NCBI RefSeq assembly: GCF_025466085.1
Contig: NZ_JANLOD010000068.1
Span: forward strand, 62,001 to 126,000
DNA: 64,000 nucleotides
Direction of reading: 5' to 3'
DNA from: Pseudomonas sp. 14P_8.1_Bac3
GTDB taxonomy: Bacteria; Pseudomonadota; Gammaproteobacteria; Pseudomonadales; Pseudomonadaceae
The notes under the pieces were generated by a model. The model worked only from the letters and a program-made list of their open reading frames with translations, was not told the origin of the DNA and searched no databases. This document shows positions 1-9,070 of the stretch, in pieces. A program made the position numbers and the translations under genes. Position 1 is the stretch's first letter; each line of letters starts with the position of its first letter.

Positions 1-2
1 AC

Positions 3-680
<678 letters not shown>

Positions 681-698
681 TACGAAGTTCGCTTCGAC

Positions 699-731
699 AA
701 AAAGGGCGCCCCGAACAGGGCGCTCTTTTTT
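699..731 (+). terminator. Rho-independent terminator of rho
   Basis: An A-run is followed by a GC-rich hairpin (GGGCGCCC paired with GGGCGCTC through one G-U pair, loop CGAACA) and a run of eight T. It lies 18 bases after the rho stop codon. Confidence 0.85.
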
Positions 732-952
732 TGTGCCTGATATTTTGTATCCGGATAATTACTGTGTTGTAAACTGGCGCCCATTCATTGGGTGCCTCCG
801 CCCGCTAACAGCGGATCTATCTGCCTTGTACTGGCAATAAATCACGTGTTCTGACAGGTCCTGTCCACGTTGACCTGCGTCGGATATCCGCCGTTGCGCT
901 ATCGATGCGTCCGTTTTCAACTCATTTTGTATCTAAAACGACAAGGGACGTT

Positions 953-2908
953 ATGCACACTTTTGGCAGTCGCCGTGACATTGACGGATTACGGGCTCTC
1001 GCCGTTATCCCGGTGGTGCTGTTTCACTTTGGTTTCAGCACGTTCAGCGGTGGCTTTGTCGGGGTGGATGTTTTCTTTGTCATTTCCGGTTTCCTGATTA
1101 CCAGCATCCTGTTCCGCGAGATCAGCGCGCAGCGTTTCAGCTTCGTCGACTTCTGGGCTCGCCGTGCCAGACGCATCATTCCCGCCTTGAGCGTGGTGAT
1201 GGTGGCCACACTGGTGCTCGGCTGGTTATTGCTGACGGCCAAAGACTTCTCCGAACTGGGAAGGACGGTGCGTTATCAGTCGCTGTTCATTTCAAACATT
1301 CTGTTCATGCGCGAAGACGGTTACTTCCAGCCGGCGTCGGATTTGAAGCCGTTGCTGCATACCTGGTCCCTGGCGGTTGAAGAGCAGTACTACATCTTCT
1401 TTCCGTTGCTGATGGTGTTGCTGATGCGCCATGTTCGTCATTGGCGCTGGATGCTGTTTGCCGTGCTGTTGATCTCTTTCGGATTGAACATCGCTTACAT
1501 CGAACGTAAACCCGACTTCGCTTTCTTTTCGCTGCCGACGCGTGCGTGGGAATTGTTATGCGGTGCAATGCTTGCCGTCCTGCCCGCGCGTAAACACGCG
1601 GTTCGACCCTGGGTCTCCCAGTCTGTGGGTATGGCCGGGTTGGCGGCGGTGCTGGTCGCGGTGTTCACGTTTGACCGCGGGACGGTGTTTCCTGGCTGGG
1701 CGGCGTTGCTGCCGGTACTCGGTGCCACCGCGCTGATCTGGTCAGGTGGGCAAGGTTCGACATGGGCCGGCCAGCTGTTGAGTGCGCGGGTATTCGTCTG
1801 GGTCGGCTTGCTCTCCTACTCCTTTTATTTGTGGCATTGGCCGGTCTATGTCTACGCCAATGCCATCACGATCGACGGTATCCAGCCCTGGGAAGCGGCG
1901 GGCTGGATTCTGCTGGCGCTGGGTCTGGCGTGGCTGAGCTGGCGCTTCGTCGAGCTGCCGTTCCGGGAAAAGCGTCTGCTGGCCGGCCGCAAGCCCGTGC
2001 TGGTGGCAGGCCTGATGGCGATGGCTGTGCTGGCGGTGACCGGTTCTGTCGTACGCTCGCAGGATGGTTTCCCTCAGCGTATGACCGGCAAAGCGCTGGA
2101 GTATGCACAGTCCCGGGAATGGCGGGCCGGGCAGATGAAATGCATGCTGGTGACCAAGGACAAGAAACTCGACAAGGCCTGCCTGCTGGGTGACAACCAG
2201 GACGTCCCGGCGACCCGACTGGTCTGGGGCGACAGTCATGCCGCGGCGTTGATGCCGGCCATTGAAAGTGGCGCCAAGCGTGAGGGCCGTCCGGTGTGGC
2301 TCTACAGCATGAGCGCCTGTTCGCCAGTGCTCAGCGAGGACCAGCGCCAGCGTTGCAGGGACTTCAACGACCACACCATGGAGCAGGTTCGCCGCCTGCA
2401 GATCAAAGATGTGGTGCTGGCCTCCAACTGGAGTCTTAACGTTTACGGTCGTGAAGATGGCGACCGAAAAGTCTTGCTCAACGCCCACGACAACACGGCC
2501 CAGGCCGAGGCACGTATGGCGGCCGCGCTCAAGGCGCGGGTGGCGGCGATACGGGCCACGGGCGCGCAAGTCTGGCTGTTCAAGGAAGTGCCGCTGCAGC
2601 ACAAGGGCGCCGTCAGCCGATTGACCAGCCTGACCCGCGCGGGCCGCTCAGTCGAGGGTCTGGGGCGGCCGCTCGCAGAGCACCTGGCACGCCAGCATTT
2701 TCTCAGCGGATTGTTCGACTCGATGAGCGCGGCCGATCCCGGCGTGCATGTCATCGATCCAACGCCCCTCATGTGTGCGGACGACATCTGCAGCATCGAG
2801 GTCAATGGGCATTCGAAATACAGGGATGAGGATCATCTCTCGGACACCGGCAGCGCCCGGTTGAGCCCGCTGTTCACGCCGATGCTGCTGGGTGCAAATC
2901 ACAATTGA
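953..2908 (+). CDS. Membrane O-acyltransferase with C-terminal SGNH domain (OafA/YrhL type)
   Basis: This is probably an O-acetylase that transfers acetyl groups to a surface polysaccharide such as O-antigen. The N-terminal half is an acyltransferase_3 domain with about ten hydrophobic helices, opening with RDIDGLRALAVIPVVLFHFG, which carries the family's R-D-G-LRA and histidine motifs. The C-terminal half is a periplasmic SGNH-type esterase/transferase domain with LVWGDSHAAAL (Gly-Asp-Ser-His) and a late DEDHLS block that supplies the Asp/His pair. An ATG exists 48 bases upstream (905), but the start at 953 is preceded by AAGGGA at good spacing and begins directly before the conserved motif, giving 651 residues. 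It stands alone between rho and ubiD. The acceptor sugar cannot be read from the sequence. Confidence 0.88.
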   Translation: MHTFGSRRDIDGLRALAVIPVVLFHFGFSTFSGGFVGVDVFFVISGFLITSILFREISAQRFSFVDFWARRARRIIPALSVVMVATLVLGWLLLTAKDFSELGRTVRYQSLFISNILFMREDGYFQPASDLKPLLHTWSLAVEEQYYIFFPLLMVLLMRHVRHWRWMLFAVLLISFGLNIAYIERKPDFAFFSLPTRAWELLCGAMLAVLPARKHAVRPWVSQSVGMAGLAAVLVAVFTFDRGTVFPGWAALLPVLGATALIWSGGQGSTWAGQLLSARVFVWVGLLSYSFYLWHWPVYVYANAITIDGIQPWEAAGWILLALGLAWLSWRFVELPFREKRLLAGRKPVLVAGLMAMAVLAVTGSVVRSQDGFPQRMTGKALEYAQSREWRAGQMKCMLVTKDKKLDKACLLGDNQDVPATRLVWGDSHAAALMPAIESGAKREGRPVWLYSMSACSPVLSEDQRQRCRDFNDHTMEQVRRLQIKDVVLASNWSLNVYGREDGDRKVLLNAHDNTAQAEARMAAALKARVAAIRATGAQVWLFKEVPLQHKGAVSRLTSLTRAGRSVEGLGRPLAEHLARQHFLSGLFDSMSAADPGVHVIDPTPLMCADDICSIEVNGHSKYRDEDHLSDTGSARLSPLFTPMLLGANHN

Positions 2909-2969
2909 TCGTGCTGTTAGGGCGCCAGAGCAGGTAGGATGTACGCCTATTTTCGGGGTGGCATCTTCA

Positions 2970-4436
2970 ATGAAATTCAAGGACCTTCGGGATTTCGTGC
3001 AGCAGCTTGAGCAGCGCGGAGAGTTGAAACGCATCCAGATTCCCGTCTCTCCAGTGCTGGAGATGACGGAAGTCTGCGACCGCACGCTACGGGCCAAAGG
3101 CCCGGCGCTGTTGTTCGAGAAGCCTACCGGCTACGACATCCCGGTGCTGGGCAACCTGTTCGGCACCCCGGAGCGGGTGGCCATGGGCATGGGCGCGGAA
3201 GCGGTCAGCGAGTTGCGCGAAATCGGCAAGCTGCTGGCGTTCCTCAAGGAGCCCGAGCCACCGAAAGGCCTGAAAGACGCCTGGTCCAAACTGCCGATCT
3301 TCCGCAAGATCATCGCGATGGCGCCCAAGGTCGTCAAAGAGGCGGTCTGCCAGGAAGTGGTCATCGAAGGCGACGACGTCGACCTTGCGATGCTGCCCGT
3401 GCAAACCTGCTGGCCCGGCGACGTCGCGCCACTGATCACCTGGGGGCTGACCGTCACCAAAGGTCCGAACAAGGATCGCCAGAACCTCGGTATCTATCGC
3501 CAGCAGGTGATCGGCCGCAACAAGGTCATCATGCGCTGGTTGAGCCACCGTGGCGGTGCGCTGGATTACCGCGAGTGGTGCGAAAAACATCCCGGCCAGC
3601 CGTTCCCCGTGTCCGTGGCGCTGGGCGCTGACCCGGCGACCATTCTCGGCGCCGTGACGCCGGTGCCGGACACGCTTTCCGAATACGCCTTCGCCGGCCT
3701 GCTGCGGGGCAATCGTACCGAACTGGTGAAGTGCCGCGGCAACGACCTGCAAGTGCCGGCCACCGCGGAAATCATCCTCGAAGGCGTGATCCATCCGGGT
3801 GAAATGGCGGATGAAGGGCCGTACGGCGACCACACCGGTTACTACAACGAAGTCGACAGTTTCCCGGTGTTTACCGTCGAGCGCATCACCCACCGGATCA
3901 AGCCGATCTACCACAGCACCTACACCGGCCGTCCACCGGATGAACCGGCGATTCTCGGCGTGGCGCTGAACGAAGTGTTCGTGCCCATTCTGCAAAAGCA
4001 GTTCCCGGAGATCACCGACTTCTACCTGCCGCCCGAAGGCTGTTCGTACCGCATGGCCATCGTCACCATGAAGAAGTCGTATCCCGGCCATGCCAAGCGG
4101 GTAATGCTCGGTGTCTGGTCGTTTTTGCGACAGTTCATGTACACCAAGTTCGTTATTGTCACGGACGACGATATCAACGCGCGCGACTGGAACGACGTGA
4201 TCTGGGCCATCACTACGCGCATGGACCCCAAGCGCGATACAGTGATGATCGACAACACGCCGATCGACTACCTCGACTTCGCCTCGCCGGTTTCTGGCCT
4301 GGGGTCGAAAATGGGCCTCGACGCCACGCACAAATGGCCGGGCGAAACCACCCGCGAATGGGGCCGGGTCATCGTCAAGGACGATGCCGTGACCCAACGG
4401 ATCGATGCCATCTGGAATCAGTTAGGAATAGATTGA
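2970..4436 (+). CDS. ubiD: 4-hydroxy-3-polyprenylbenzoate decarboxylase UbiD
   Basis: UbiD decarboxylates 4-hydroxy-3-polyprenylbenzoate in ubiquinone synthesis using the prenylated flavin made by UbiX. The 488-residue product has the family's normal length and typical ends (MKFKDLRDFVQQLEQRGELK near the start, KWPGETTREWGR near the end). The catalytic-glutamate region is visible as ADEGPYGDHTGYYNEV. The longer frame from 2892 adds 26 unrelated residues, so the internal ATG at 2970 was chosen; its ribosome site is weak (GGGTGG). The stop codon overlaps the start of the next gene by one base (TGATG), so the two are translationally coupled. E. coli ubiD is likewise followed by the flavin reductase fre. 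Confidence 0.97.
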   Translation: MKFKDLRDFVQQLEQRGELKRIQIPVSPVLEMTEVCDRTLRAKGPALLFEKPTGYDIPVLGNLFGTPERVAMGMGAEAVSELREIGKLLAFLKEPEPPKGLKDAWSKLPIFRKIIAMAPKVVKEAVCQEVVIEGDDVDLAMLPVQTCWPGDVAPLITWGLTVTKGPNKDRQNLGIYRQQVIGRNKVIMRWLSHRGGALDYREWCEKHPGQPFPVSVALGADPATILGAVTPVPDTLSEYAFAGLLRGNRTELVKCRGNDLQVPATAEIILEGVIHPGEMADEGPYGDHTGYYNEVDSFPVFTVERITHRIKPIYHSTYTGRPPDEPAILGVALNEVFVPILQKQFPEITDFYLPPEGCSYRMAIVTMKKSYPGHAKRVMLGVWSFLRQFMYTKFVIVTDDDINARDWNDVIWAITTRMDPKRDTVMIDNTPIDYLDFASPVSGLGSKMGLDATHKWPGETTREWGRVIVKDDAVTQRIDAIWNQLGID

Positions 4437-5404
4437 TGCGTGTAACTTTGCAGCCCTCCGGAGCCGTGCTTGAGATTCTGCCCGGCGAGCGGATTCTCGA
4501 TGGTGCGCGGCGTCTGGGCTATGAATGCCCGCAAAGCTGCCGCAACGGCAACTGCCACGTGTGTGCCGCGCTGCTTGTGGAAGGACGGGTCGAACAAGCC
4601 GGCGCCGTGCGGGACCATGGCGAGTTCTACACTTGCATAGCTGAGCCGCTGGAAGACTGCATTGTGCTGTGGGATGGCGTGCTTGCGCTGGGAGAACTGC
4701 CGGTGCGCAGCTTGTCGTGTCAGGTCATTGAATGCAGGGACGTCGGCGGCGATACCTGGCGCGTGAGCCTGCGAGCGCCGGCCGGCAAGCCGCCGCGCTA
4801 TCACGCCGGTCAGTACCTGATGATCGAGCGCGAAAATGGCGAGAAATCAGCCTTTTCCCTGGCCTCCGCACCGCATGCCGGGCGCGACTTGCAAATTCAC
4901 GTACTGGCGCGCGAAAGCAGTGCGCTGAACCTGATCGAACAGCTTCAGCGCAATCCGATGGTGCGCATCGAAATGCCGTTCGGCGACGCCCACCTTGCGG
5001 AATTGCCGGATGGCCCGCTGGTGCTGATTGCCGCAGGCACCGGCATGGGCCAGATCCACAGCCTGATCGAGCATTGCCGGGCTGCGGGATTCAAGCATCC
5101 GGTGCACCTGTATTGGGGTGTGCGTCGTCCTGAAGACTTTTATGAGATCGAACATTGGGATGAATGGCTGAAACTGCCCAATCTGTTCCTGCATAAAGTC
5201 GTCAGCGATCAATGCGGCTGGCAGGGCCGTTGCGGCATGCTGCACGAGGCAGTGTGTGAGGATTTCCCTGATCTGAAAGCCTTGCATGTGTACGCCAGCG
5301 GCTCACCGGCCATGGTCTACGGCACCTTGGATGCGCTGGTGGAGGCCGGGATGGATGCTCATCAGATGCGCGCGGATGTATTTGCGTACGCACCTCGATC
5401 CTGA
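4436..5404 (+). CDS. Ferredoxin-fused flavin/NAD(P)H reductase (AscD / Fre-like)
   Basis: This is a 322-residue soluble electron-transfer protein, often annotated as CDP-6-deoxy-delta-3,4-glucoseen reductase. Residues 1-90 are a plant-type [2Fe-2S] ferredoxin domain with cysteines at 35, 40, 43 and 67 (C-x4-C-x2-C-x23-C). A flavin-binding barrel follows (RYHAGQYLMIE, then AFSLASAP), then an NAD(P)-binding domain with LVLIAAGTGMGQIHSLIEH. The start at 4436 overlaps the ubiD stop by one base, and the upstream part of the longer frame lies inside ubiD. The position matches that of fre in E. coli. I infer that it supplies reduced flavin or electrons near the UbiD/UbiX step; a dideoxysugar role is unlikely because no such pathway genes are nearby. 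Confidence 0.85.
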   Translation: MRVTLQPSGAVLEILPGERILDGARRLGYECPQSCRNGNCHVCAALLVEGRVEQAGAVRDHGEFYTCIAEPLEDCIVLWDGVLALGELPVRSLSCQVIECRDVGGDTWRVSLRAPAGKPPRYHAGQYLMIERENGEKSAFSLASAPHAGRDLQIHVLARESSALNLIEQLQRNPMVRIEMPFGDAHLAELPDGPLVLIAAGTGMGQIHSLIEHCRAAGFKHPVHLYWGVRRPEDFYEIEHWDEWLKLPNLFLHKVVSDQCGWQGRCGMLHEAVCEDFPDLKALHVYASGSPAMVYGTLDALVEAGMDAHQMRADVFAYAPRS

Positions 5405-5406
5405 TG

Positions 5407-5431
5407 CTGTAGGAGCGCACTTGCTCTACCG
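5407..5431. repeat. Isolated REP-like half element
   Basis: CTGTAGGAGCGCACTTGCTC resembles one end of the REP family seen throughout the window (TGTAGGAGCGAGCTTGCTCGCG) but is degenerate and has no inverted partner. Confidence 0.5.
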
Positions 5432-5434
5432 GGT

Positions 5435-5600
5435 TATAACTCCCTATATAGCCGATCGGTATTTATAGAATTATATAAATGCCGGTAGGTTATATCCCTA
5501 TCGGTTAGTAATTAAGAACTGTGCCATGGCACTTAATTTGCCTTAAAACATATGTGCCTTATTGTTACAGCGGTGCGTTCTATTAAGTAATTCATCACCC
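5435..5600. promoter_or_regulatory. AT-rich leader with several palindromes upstream of the chaC-like gene
   Basis: This gap is clearly AT-richer than its surroundings. It contains an inverted repeat at 5457-5484 (CGGTATTTATA / TATAAATGCCG, 6-base loop), a perfect 12-base palindrome GTGCCATGGCAC at 5521-5532, and two related tracts with TTATA-x-CCCTAT followed by CGGT (near 5436-5460 and 5490-5506). No T-run follows, so operators or an AT-rich promoter are more likely than a terminator. The function is inferred only. Confidence 0.35.
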
Positions 5601-5624
5601 GCGAGGAGCTGAACGCTATTCGCC

Positions 5625-6293
5625 ATGAGCGCCATTGAATCTGCTTTTATGAATCTGCCTTACCCTCCGCGGCTCGACCTGGGGCCGCAGCTTACGCACG
5701 AACAATTGCTCACTTCGATGCAGTCGACGATGGCGCGTCACAAGGGTGGGCCGGTCTGGCTGTTCGCGTATGGCTCGCTGATCTGGCGTCCTGAATGCCC
5801 CGCCGTTGAACGGGTTCGCGGCCGGGTGCATGGCTACCATCGCGGGTTGTATCTGTGGTCCCACGAACATCGCGGTACACCGGAAGTGCCGGGCCTGGTG
5901 TTTGGCCTGGACCGCGGTGGTTCTTGCAGCGGCTTCGCCTATCGTTTGCCGGAAGAACAGCTTGAAGCTTCTCTTTACGCATTGTGGCAGCGCGAAATGC
6001 CGTTCCCTTCCTATCGTCCGCACTGGCTCAATTGCCGTCTCGAGGACGGAAGCCAGGTTCAGGCCTTGGGGTTTGTACTGGAGCGACACCTGCCCAGCTA
6101 TGCCGGCAACTTGCCGGATCACGTGCTGAGCCACGTGTTCGAAAACGCCTGCGGGCGATACGGCACCACGCGCGATTATGTCGAGCAGACGGCCAACGCC
6201 CTGCGTAGCCACGCCATGCCCGACCGGAATCTGGAGGCGCGGCTCAAGCGCTGCCAATCAAAAGCCGATCAGGCGATGGCTTCGCGGGTCTGA
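5625..6293 (+). CDS. Gamma-glutamylcyclotransferase, ChaC family
   Basis: ChaC-type enzymes cleave glutathione to 5-oxoproline and Cys-Gly in the cytoplasm. The 222-residue product carries the family signature FAYGSLIWRP (YGSLI at residues 49-53, the gamma-glutamyl binding loop) and LYALWQREMPFPSY, in which Glu124 matches the catalytic glutamate of the REM motif. A GAGGAG lies 16 bases before the ATG at 5625, which is long spacing; the ATG at 5649 would remove eight residues but lacks a better site. It stands alone behind an AT-rich leader. E. coli ChaC is linked to the cation exchanger chaA, but no such gene is nearby. Confidence 0.88.
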   Translation: MSAIESAFMNLPYPPRLDLGPQLTHEQLLTSMQSTMARHKGGPVWLFAYGSLIWRPECPAVERVRGRVHGYHRGLYLWSHEHRGTPEVPGLVFGLDRGGSCSGFAYRLPEEQLEASLYALWQREMPFPSYRPHWLNCRLEDGSQVQALGFVLERHLPSYAGNLPDHVLSHVFENACGRYGTTRDYVEQTANALRSHAMPDRNLEARLKRCQSKADQAMASRV

Positions 6294-6569
6294 CTTGCGA
6301 CGTTCTGAAGGCAGGAAGCCACGCGGGGCGGTCGGAGATGTTGAAGATCACCTGTTCTTTTACGAACCTGTTGCCCAGGTATAAGTGAAGGGCGCCGTGG
6401 GAATTGTTACTTCAAGATCCTTTATGACGAGGTTTCACCCGGAGTAGGGCGGGCTTTTGGGAAATGTCCTGCGGCTAATCGGGAAGTCGTGACGTTATGT
6501 AAAAAATCGTCGAGCCGTAACCTTTGTGCTGTTGCCAGATCTGGCTTTTCAGTCGCAGAGGGAGGGGTT

Positions 6570-7184
6570 ATGCGGTGGTGTGTAGTGTTTGTGTTGTGTG
6601 TGCTCTGTGGCGTTGTCCGCGCCGGGGAGGTGTTCCTGATACCGATGGATAACCCCAAGCCGACCTACCCCAGGGTACTTTACCGGGCGGGCATCACCGG
6701 GGAAGTAAGGGTCACCCTGTATGTCCGCGCCGATGGATCGGTCAGTCAGCCTGTTGTCCTGAAAGCCACTCATCCTGAATTCGCAGCGGCGTCCCTTGCA
6801 GCGGTGAGTAAGTGGCGATTCCGGCCCTGGAAAGTCAGCGATGATCGTCCGGGGCAAATCGAGGTGGTCGCACCCATGGTCTTCAAGCTGGATGACACGC
6901 CGCCTTTGCACGCCAACGAACAGCTGAAGAAGCTGCTTTGTTCGGACGTCAGTCGGGTCGCCCAGCACTACGCGGAATCGTCTTGGGTGGACTTGCCGGT
7001 GTTTAGCTGGACCCGCAGTTACCTGACTCACTCCATTTCCCCCATGCAGTTGCCAGAGGAGAAACGCCTGGCGCTTATTGCCAAACTCAACAAAGAAGCG
7101 CGGACGATTGTTCGACGCTGTCACTCGCACCCGATGAGCCGGTATGTGCGTTTTGTTCCGAGGGAGGTGCGTGAGTTGCTTTAG
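6570..7184 (+). CDS. Secreted or periplasmic protein with stand-alone TonB C-terminal domain
   Basis: The 204-residue product starts with a cleavable signal peptide (hydrophobic core VVFVLCVLCGV, likely cut after VRA). Residues about 25-105 form a TonB_C-like domain: KPTYPRVLYRAGITGEVRVTLYVRADGSV and later AASLAAVSKWRFRPW, the pattern of TonB-family domains. A proline-rich spacer and an uncleaved membrane anchor are absent, so it is not a normal energy-transducing TonB. The last 90 residues have no recognised family. The ATG at 6570 follows GAGGGAGGGG; the longer frame from 6489 has no such site. No receptor or ExbB/ExbD gene is adjacent. The preceding gap (6294-6569) shows nothing convincing. 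Confidence 0.65.
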   Translation: MRWCVVFVLCVLCGVVRAGEVFLIPMDNPKPTYPRVLYRAGITGEVRVTLYVRADGSVSQPVVLKATHPEFAAASLAAVSKWRFRPWKVSDDRPGQIEVVAPMVFKLDDTPPLHANEQLKKLLCSDVSRVAQHYAESSWVDLPVFSWTRSYLTHSISPMQLPEEKRLALIAKLNKEARTIVRRCHSHPMSRYVRFVPREVRELL

Positions 7185-7356
7185 ATAAATGTGGAGCGCT
7201 GCCGTACGGCCGCGCTCTCTTATGTTTATGAGCTAGTTCTTGATTGCTCATACAGTTACTCCTTGTGTCTGTATGGCCTCAAGTTAACGAAAGCTTTGGT
7301 GATGAAGGTGCTACATAATTACCGCACATTGATCAAAAAATGCTGCTCTGCCCCAA

Positions 7357-7398
7357 TAAAAAAGGCCAGAACAACTTCATCATCGTTCTGGCCTTTTT
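7357..7398. terminator. Bidirectional terminator between the TonB-C gene and the quinone reductase
   Basis: A perfect stem GGCCAGAAC / GTTCTGGCC with a 12-base loop is flanked by an A-run on the left and a T-run on the right, so it can act for both converging genes. Confidence 0.85.
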
Positions 7399-7410
7399 GC
7401 GTTCGGAGAT

Positions 7411-8388
7411 TCAGCGAACCTGCACCACCACTTTCCCGACCGCCTTGCGCTGGCCGAGATCATTGATCGCCTGCGCCGCATTGCTCAGGGGATACACCTG
7501 CGATACCAGTGGCTTCAATTTGCCCTCGGCAAACCAGCCAAACAATTGCTGGAAGTTGGCCGCGTTGTCCTGAGGCTGGCGCTGGGCGAATGAGCCCCAG
7601 AACACGCCGACCACTGCCGCACCCTTGAGCAGGGCGAGGTTGACCGGGAATTCCGGAATGCGTCCACTGGCGAAACCGACCACCAGCAAGCGGCCGTTCC
7701 AGGCGATGGCGCGGATGGCCTGGTCGAACAGGTCGCCGCCGACCGGGTCGTAGATCACGTCGGCGCCCTGGCCGTCGGTCAGGCGCTTGATTTCATCCTT
7801 GAGGCTGGTTTCCGTGTAGTTGATCAGCTCATCGGCGCCGGCAGCCTTGGCCACCGCAAGTTTTTCGGCGCTGCTGGCGGCGGCGATCACGCGGGCGCCC
7901 ATGGCTTTGCCGATTTCCACTGCGGCCAGGCCGACACCGCCGGAGGCGCCGATTACCAGCAGGGTTTCACCCGGTTGCAGGTTGCCGCGTTGTTTGAGGG
8001 CGTGCATCGAGGTGCCGTAGGTCATGCTGAATGCCGCCGCGGTGTTGAAGTCCATGGACGGCGGGATGGGCAGTACGTTGTAGCCGGGGACCGCGACTTC
8101 CTCTGCAAAACTGCCCCAGCCGGTCAGGGCCATGACGCGGTCACCGACTTTCAGGTGGCTGACCTTTTCACCCACCGCGCTGACCACGCCGGCCGCTTCG
8201 CCACCCGGGGAAAACGGGAAGGGCGGCTTGAACTGGTATTTGCCCTCGATGATCAGCGTGTCCGGGAAATTCACCCCGGCCGCATGCACCTCCAGCAGGA
8301 TTTCGTTCTTCTTCGCGACAGGGCTGGCGACGTCTTCCAGCACCAGCGATTCGGCAGGGCCGAAGGCTTTGCACAGCACGGCTTTCAT
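7411..8388 (-). CDS. NADPH:quinone oxidoreductase family protein (zinc-less medium-chain dehydrogenase)
   Basis: This is a cytoplasmic NAD(P)H-dependent reductase of the QOR branch of the medium-chain dehydrogenase/reductase family, 325 residues long. The N-terminal GroES-like domain has HAAGVNFPDTLIIEGKY and FSPGGEAAGVV, and the Rossmann domain shows GASGGVGLAAVEIGKAMGARV. Structural and catalytic zinc cysteines are absent, as expected for quinone/enoyl reductases. The start MKAVLCKAF at 8388 is preceded by AAAGGA; the longer frame to 8478 adds 30 non-conserved residues. It is transcribed alone and ends in a shared terminator. The natural substrate (quinone, enoyl-CoA or other electrophile) cannot be told from sequence. 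Confidence 0.88.
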   Translation of the reverse strand: MKAVLCKAFGPAESLVLEDVASPVAKKNEILLEVHAAGVNFPDTLIIEGKYQFKPPFPFSPGGEAAGVVSAVGEKVSHLKVGDRVMALTGWGSFAEEVAVPGYNVLPIPPSMDFNTAAAFSMTYGTSMHALKQRGNLQPGETLLVIGASGGVGLAAVEIGKAMGARVIAAASSAEKLAVAKAAGADELINYTETSLKDEIKRLTDGQGADVIYDPVGGDLFDQAIRAIAWNGRLLVVGFASGRIPEFPVNLALLKGAAVVGVFWGSFAQRQPQDNAANFQQLFGWFAEGKLKPLVSQVYPLSNAAQAINDLGQRKAVGKVVVQVR

Positions 8389-8538
8389 CAGGGCTATTCC
8401 TTTGGGAGTGATGGCCGATAAGTGTAGGTGTGTGAGTCGACGGGTCAACGAGCATGCCCCGCCCTGATAGTCAGCCATAAGCTTGTGCTTGCGCGGCGGG
8501 TCGTTATGCTAGGCCGCAAACCGGATAAGGAGCGAATT

Positions 8539-8946
8539 GTGAAAGCGTGGATCATGTTGTTGCTGGCCCTGTCTCTGCCTGTGGCAGCCGTGGCTGAAGA
8601 GGCCAAAGAAGGCGAGGCGCCAAAGGTTAATTACATCACCCTGAGCCCGCCGTTCGTGGGCAATTACGGGCTGGATGGCACACCGAAGCTCAAGGTCTAC
8701 AAGGCCGACGTGGCGTTGCGCGTGACCGGTGACGAGTCGACCAAACTGGTGAAAGCCAACGAACCGTTGATTCGCAATCAGCTGGTGGCGCTGTTTGCCC
8801 AGCAGACGACCGATACGATGAACAACGTCGAAGCCAAGGAAAAGCTGCGTCAGGAAGCCCTGAAGCAGACTCAGCAGATCATGAATGATGAAACCGGCAA
8901 GCCTGTGGTTGAGGATCTGTTGTTCAACAACCTCATCATCCAATAA
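8539..8946 (+). CDS. FliL-family protein with cleavable signal peptide (orphan)
   Basis: The 135-residue product begins at a GTG (8539) with a very good ribosome site (AAGGAG, 6 bases). The first 20 residues form a signal peptide with a likely cut after AVA, and the rest is charged and soluble, so it should be periplasmic. The body matches FliL-type proteins: YITLSPPFVGNY, LKVYKADVALRV, an EPLIRNQLVALFAQQTTD helix and a C-terminus of the form VEDLLFNNLIIQ. Classical FliL keeps an N-terminal transmembrane anchor and lies in a flagellar operon; this one has neither feature. The role is unknown. A REPIN follows the stop. Confidence 0.75.
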   Translation: MKAWIMLLLALSLPVAAVAEEAKEGEAPKVNYITLSPPFVGNYGLDGTPKLKVYKADVALRVTGDESTKLVKANEPLIRNQLVALFAQQTTDTMNNVEAKEKLRQEALKQTQQIMNDETGKPVVEDLLFNNLIIQ

Positions 8947-8969
8947 GTCATTCGTTGTTTGGCCGGGCC

Positions 8970-9048
8970 TCTTCGCGAGCAAGCCCGCTCCCACAAAGGA
9001 TCTGTTTCACTGAGGATCTCCTGTGGGAGCGGGCTTGCTCGCGAAGGC
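8970..9048. repeat. REPIN, subtype GCGGGCTTGCTCGCGAA
   Basis: Two inverted REP ends (TTCGCGAGCAAGCCCGCTCC and GGAGCGGGCTTGCTCGCGAA) separated by about 26 bases lie between two converging genes. Confidence 0.9.
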
Positions 9049-9070
9049 ATCCTGAGCATCGCCGAACACC

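Noticed and set aside
3087..4397. 436-residue open frame opposite ubiD
   Set aside because: Antisense shadow rich in His/Asp/Gly/Arg, typical of reversed GC-rich coding sequence; ubiD is certain.
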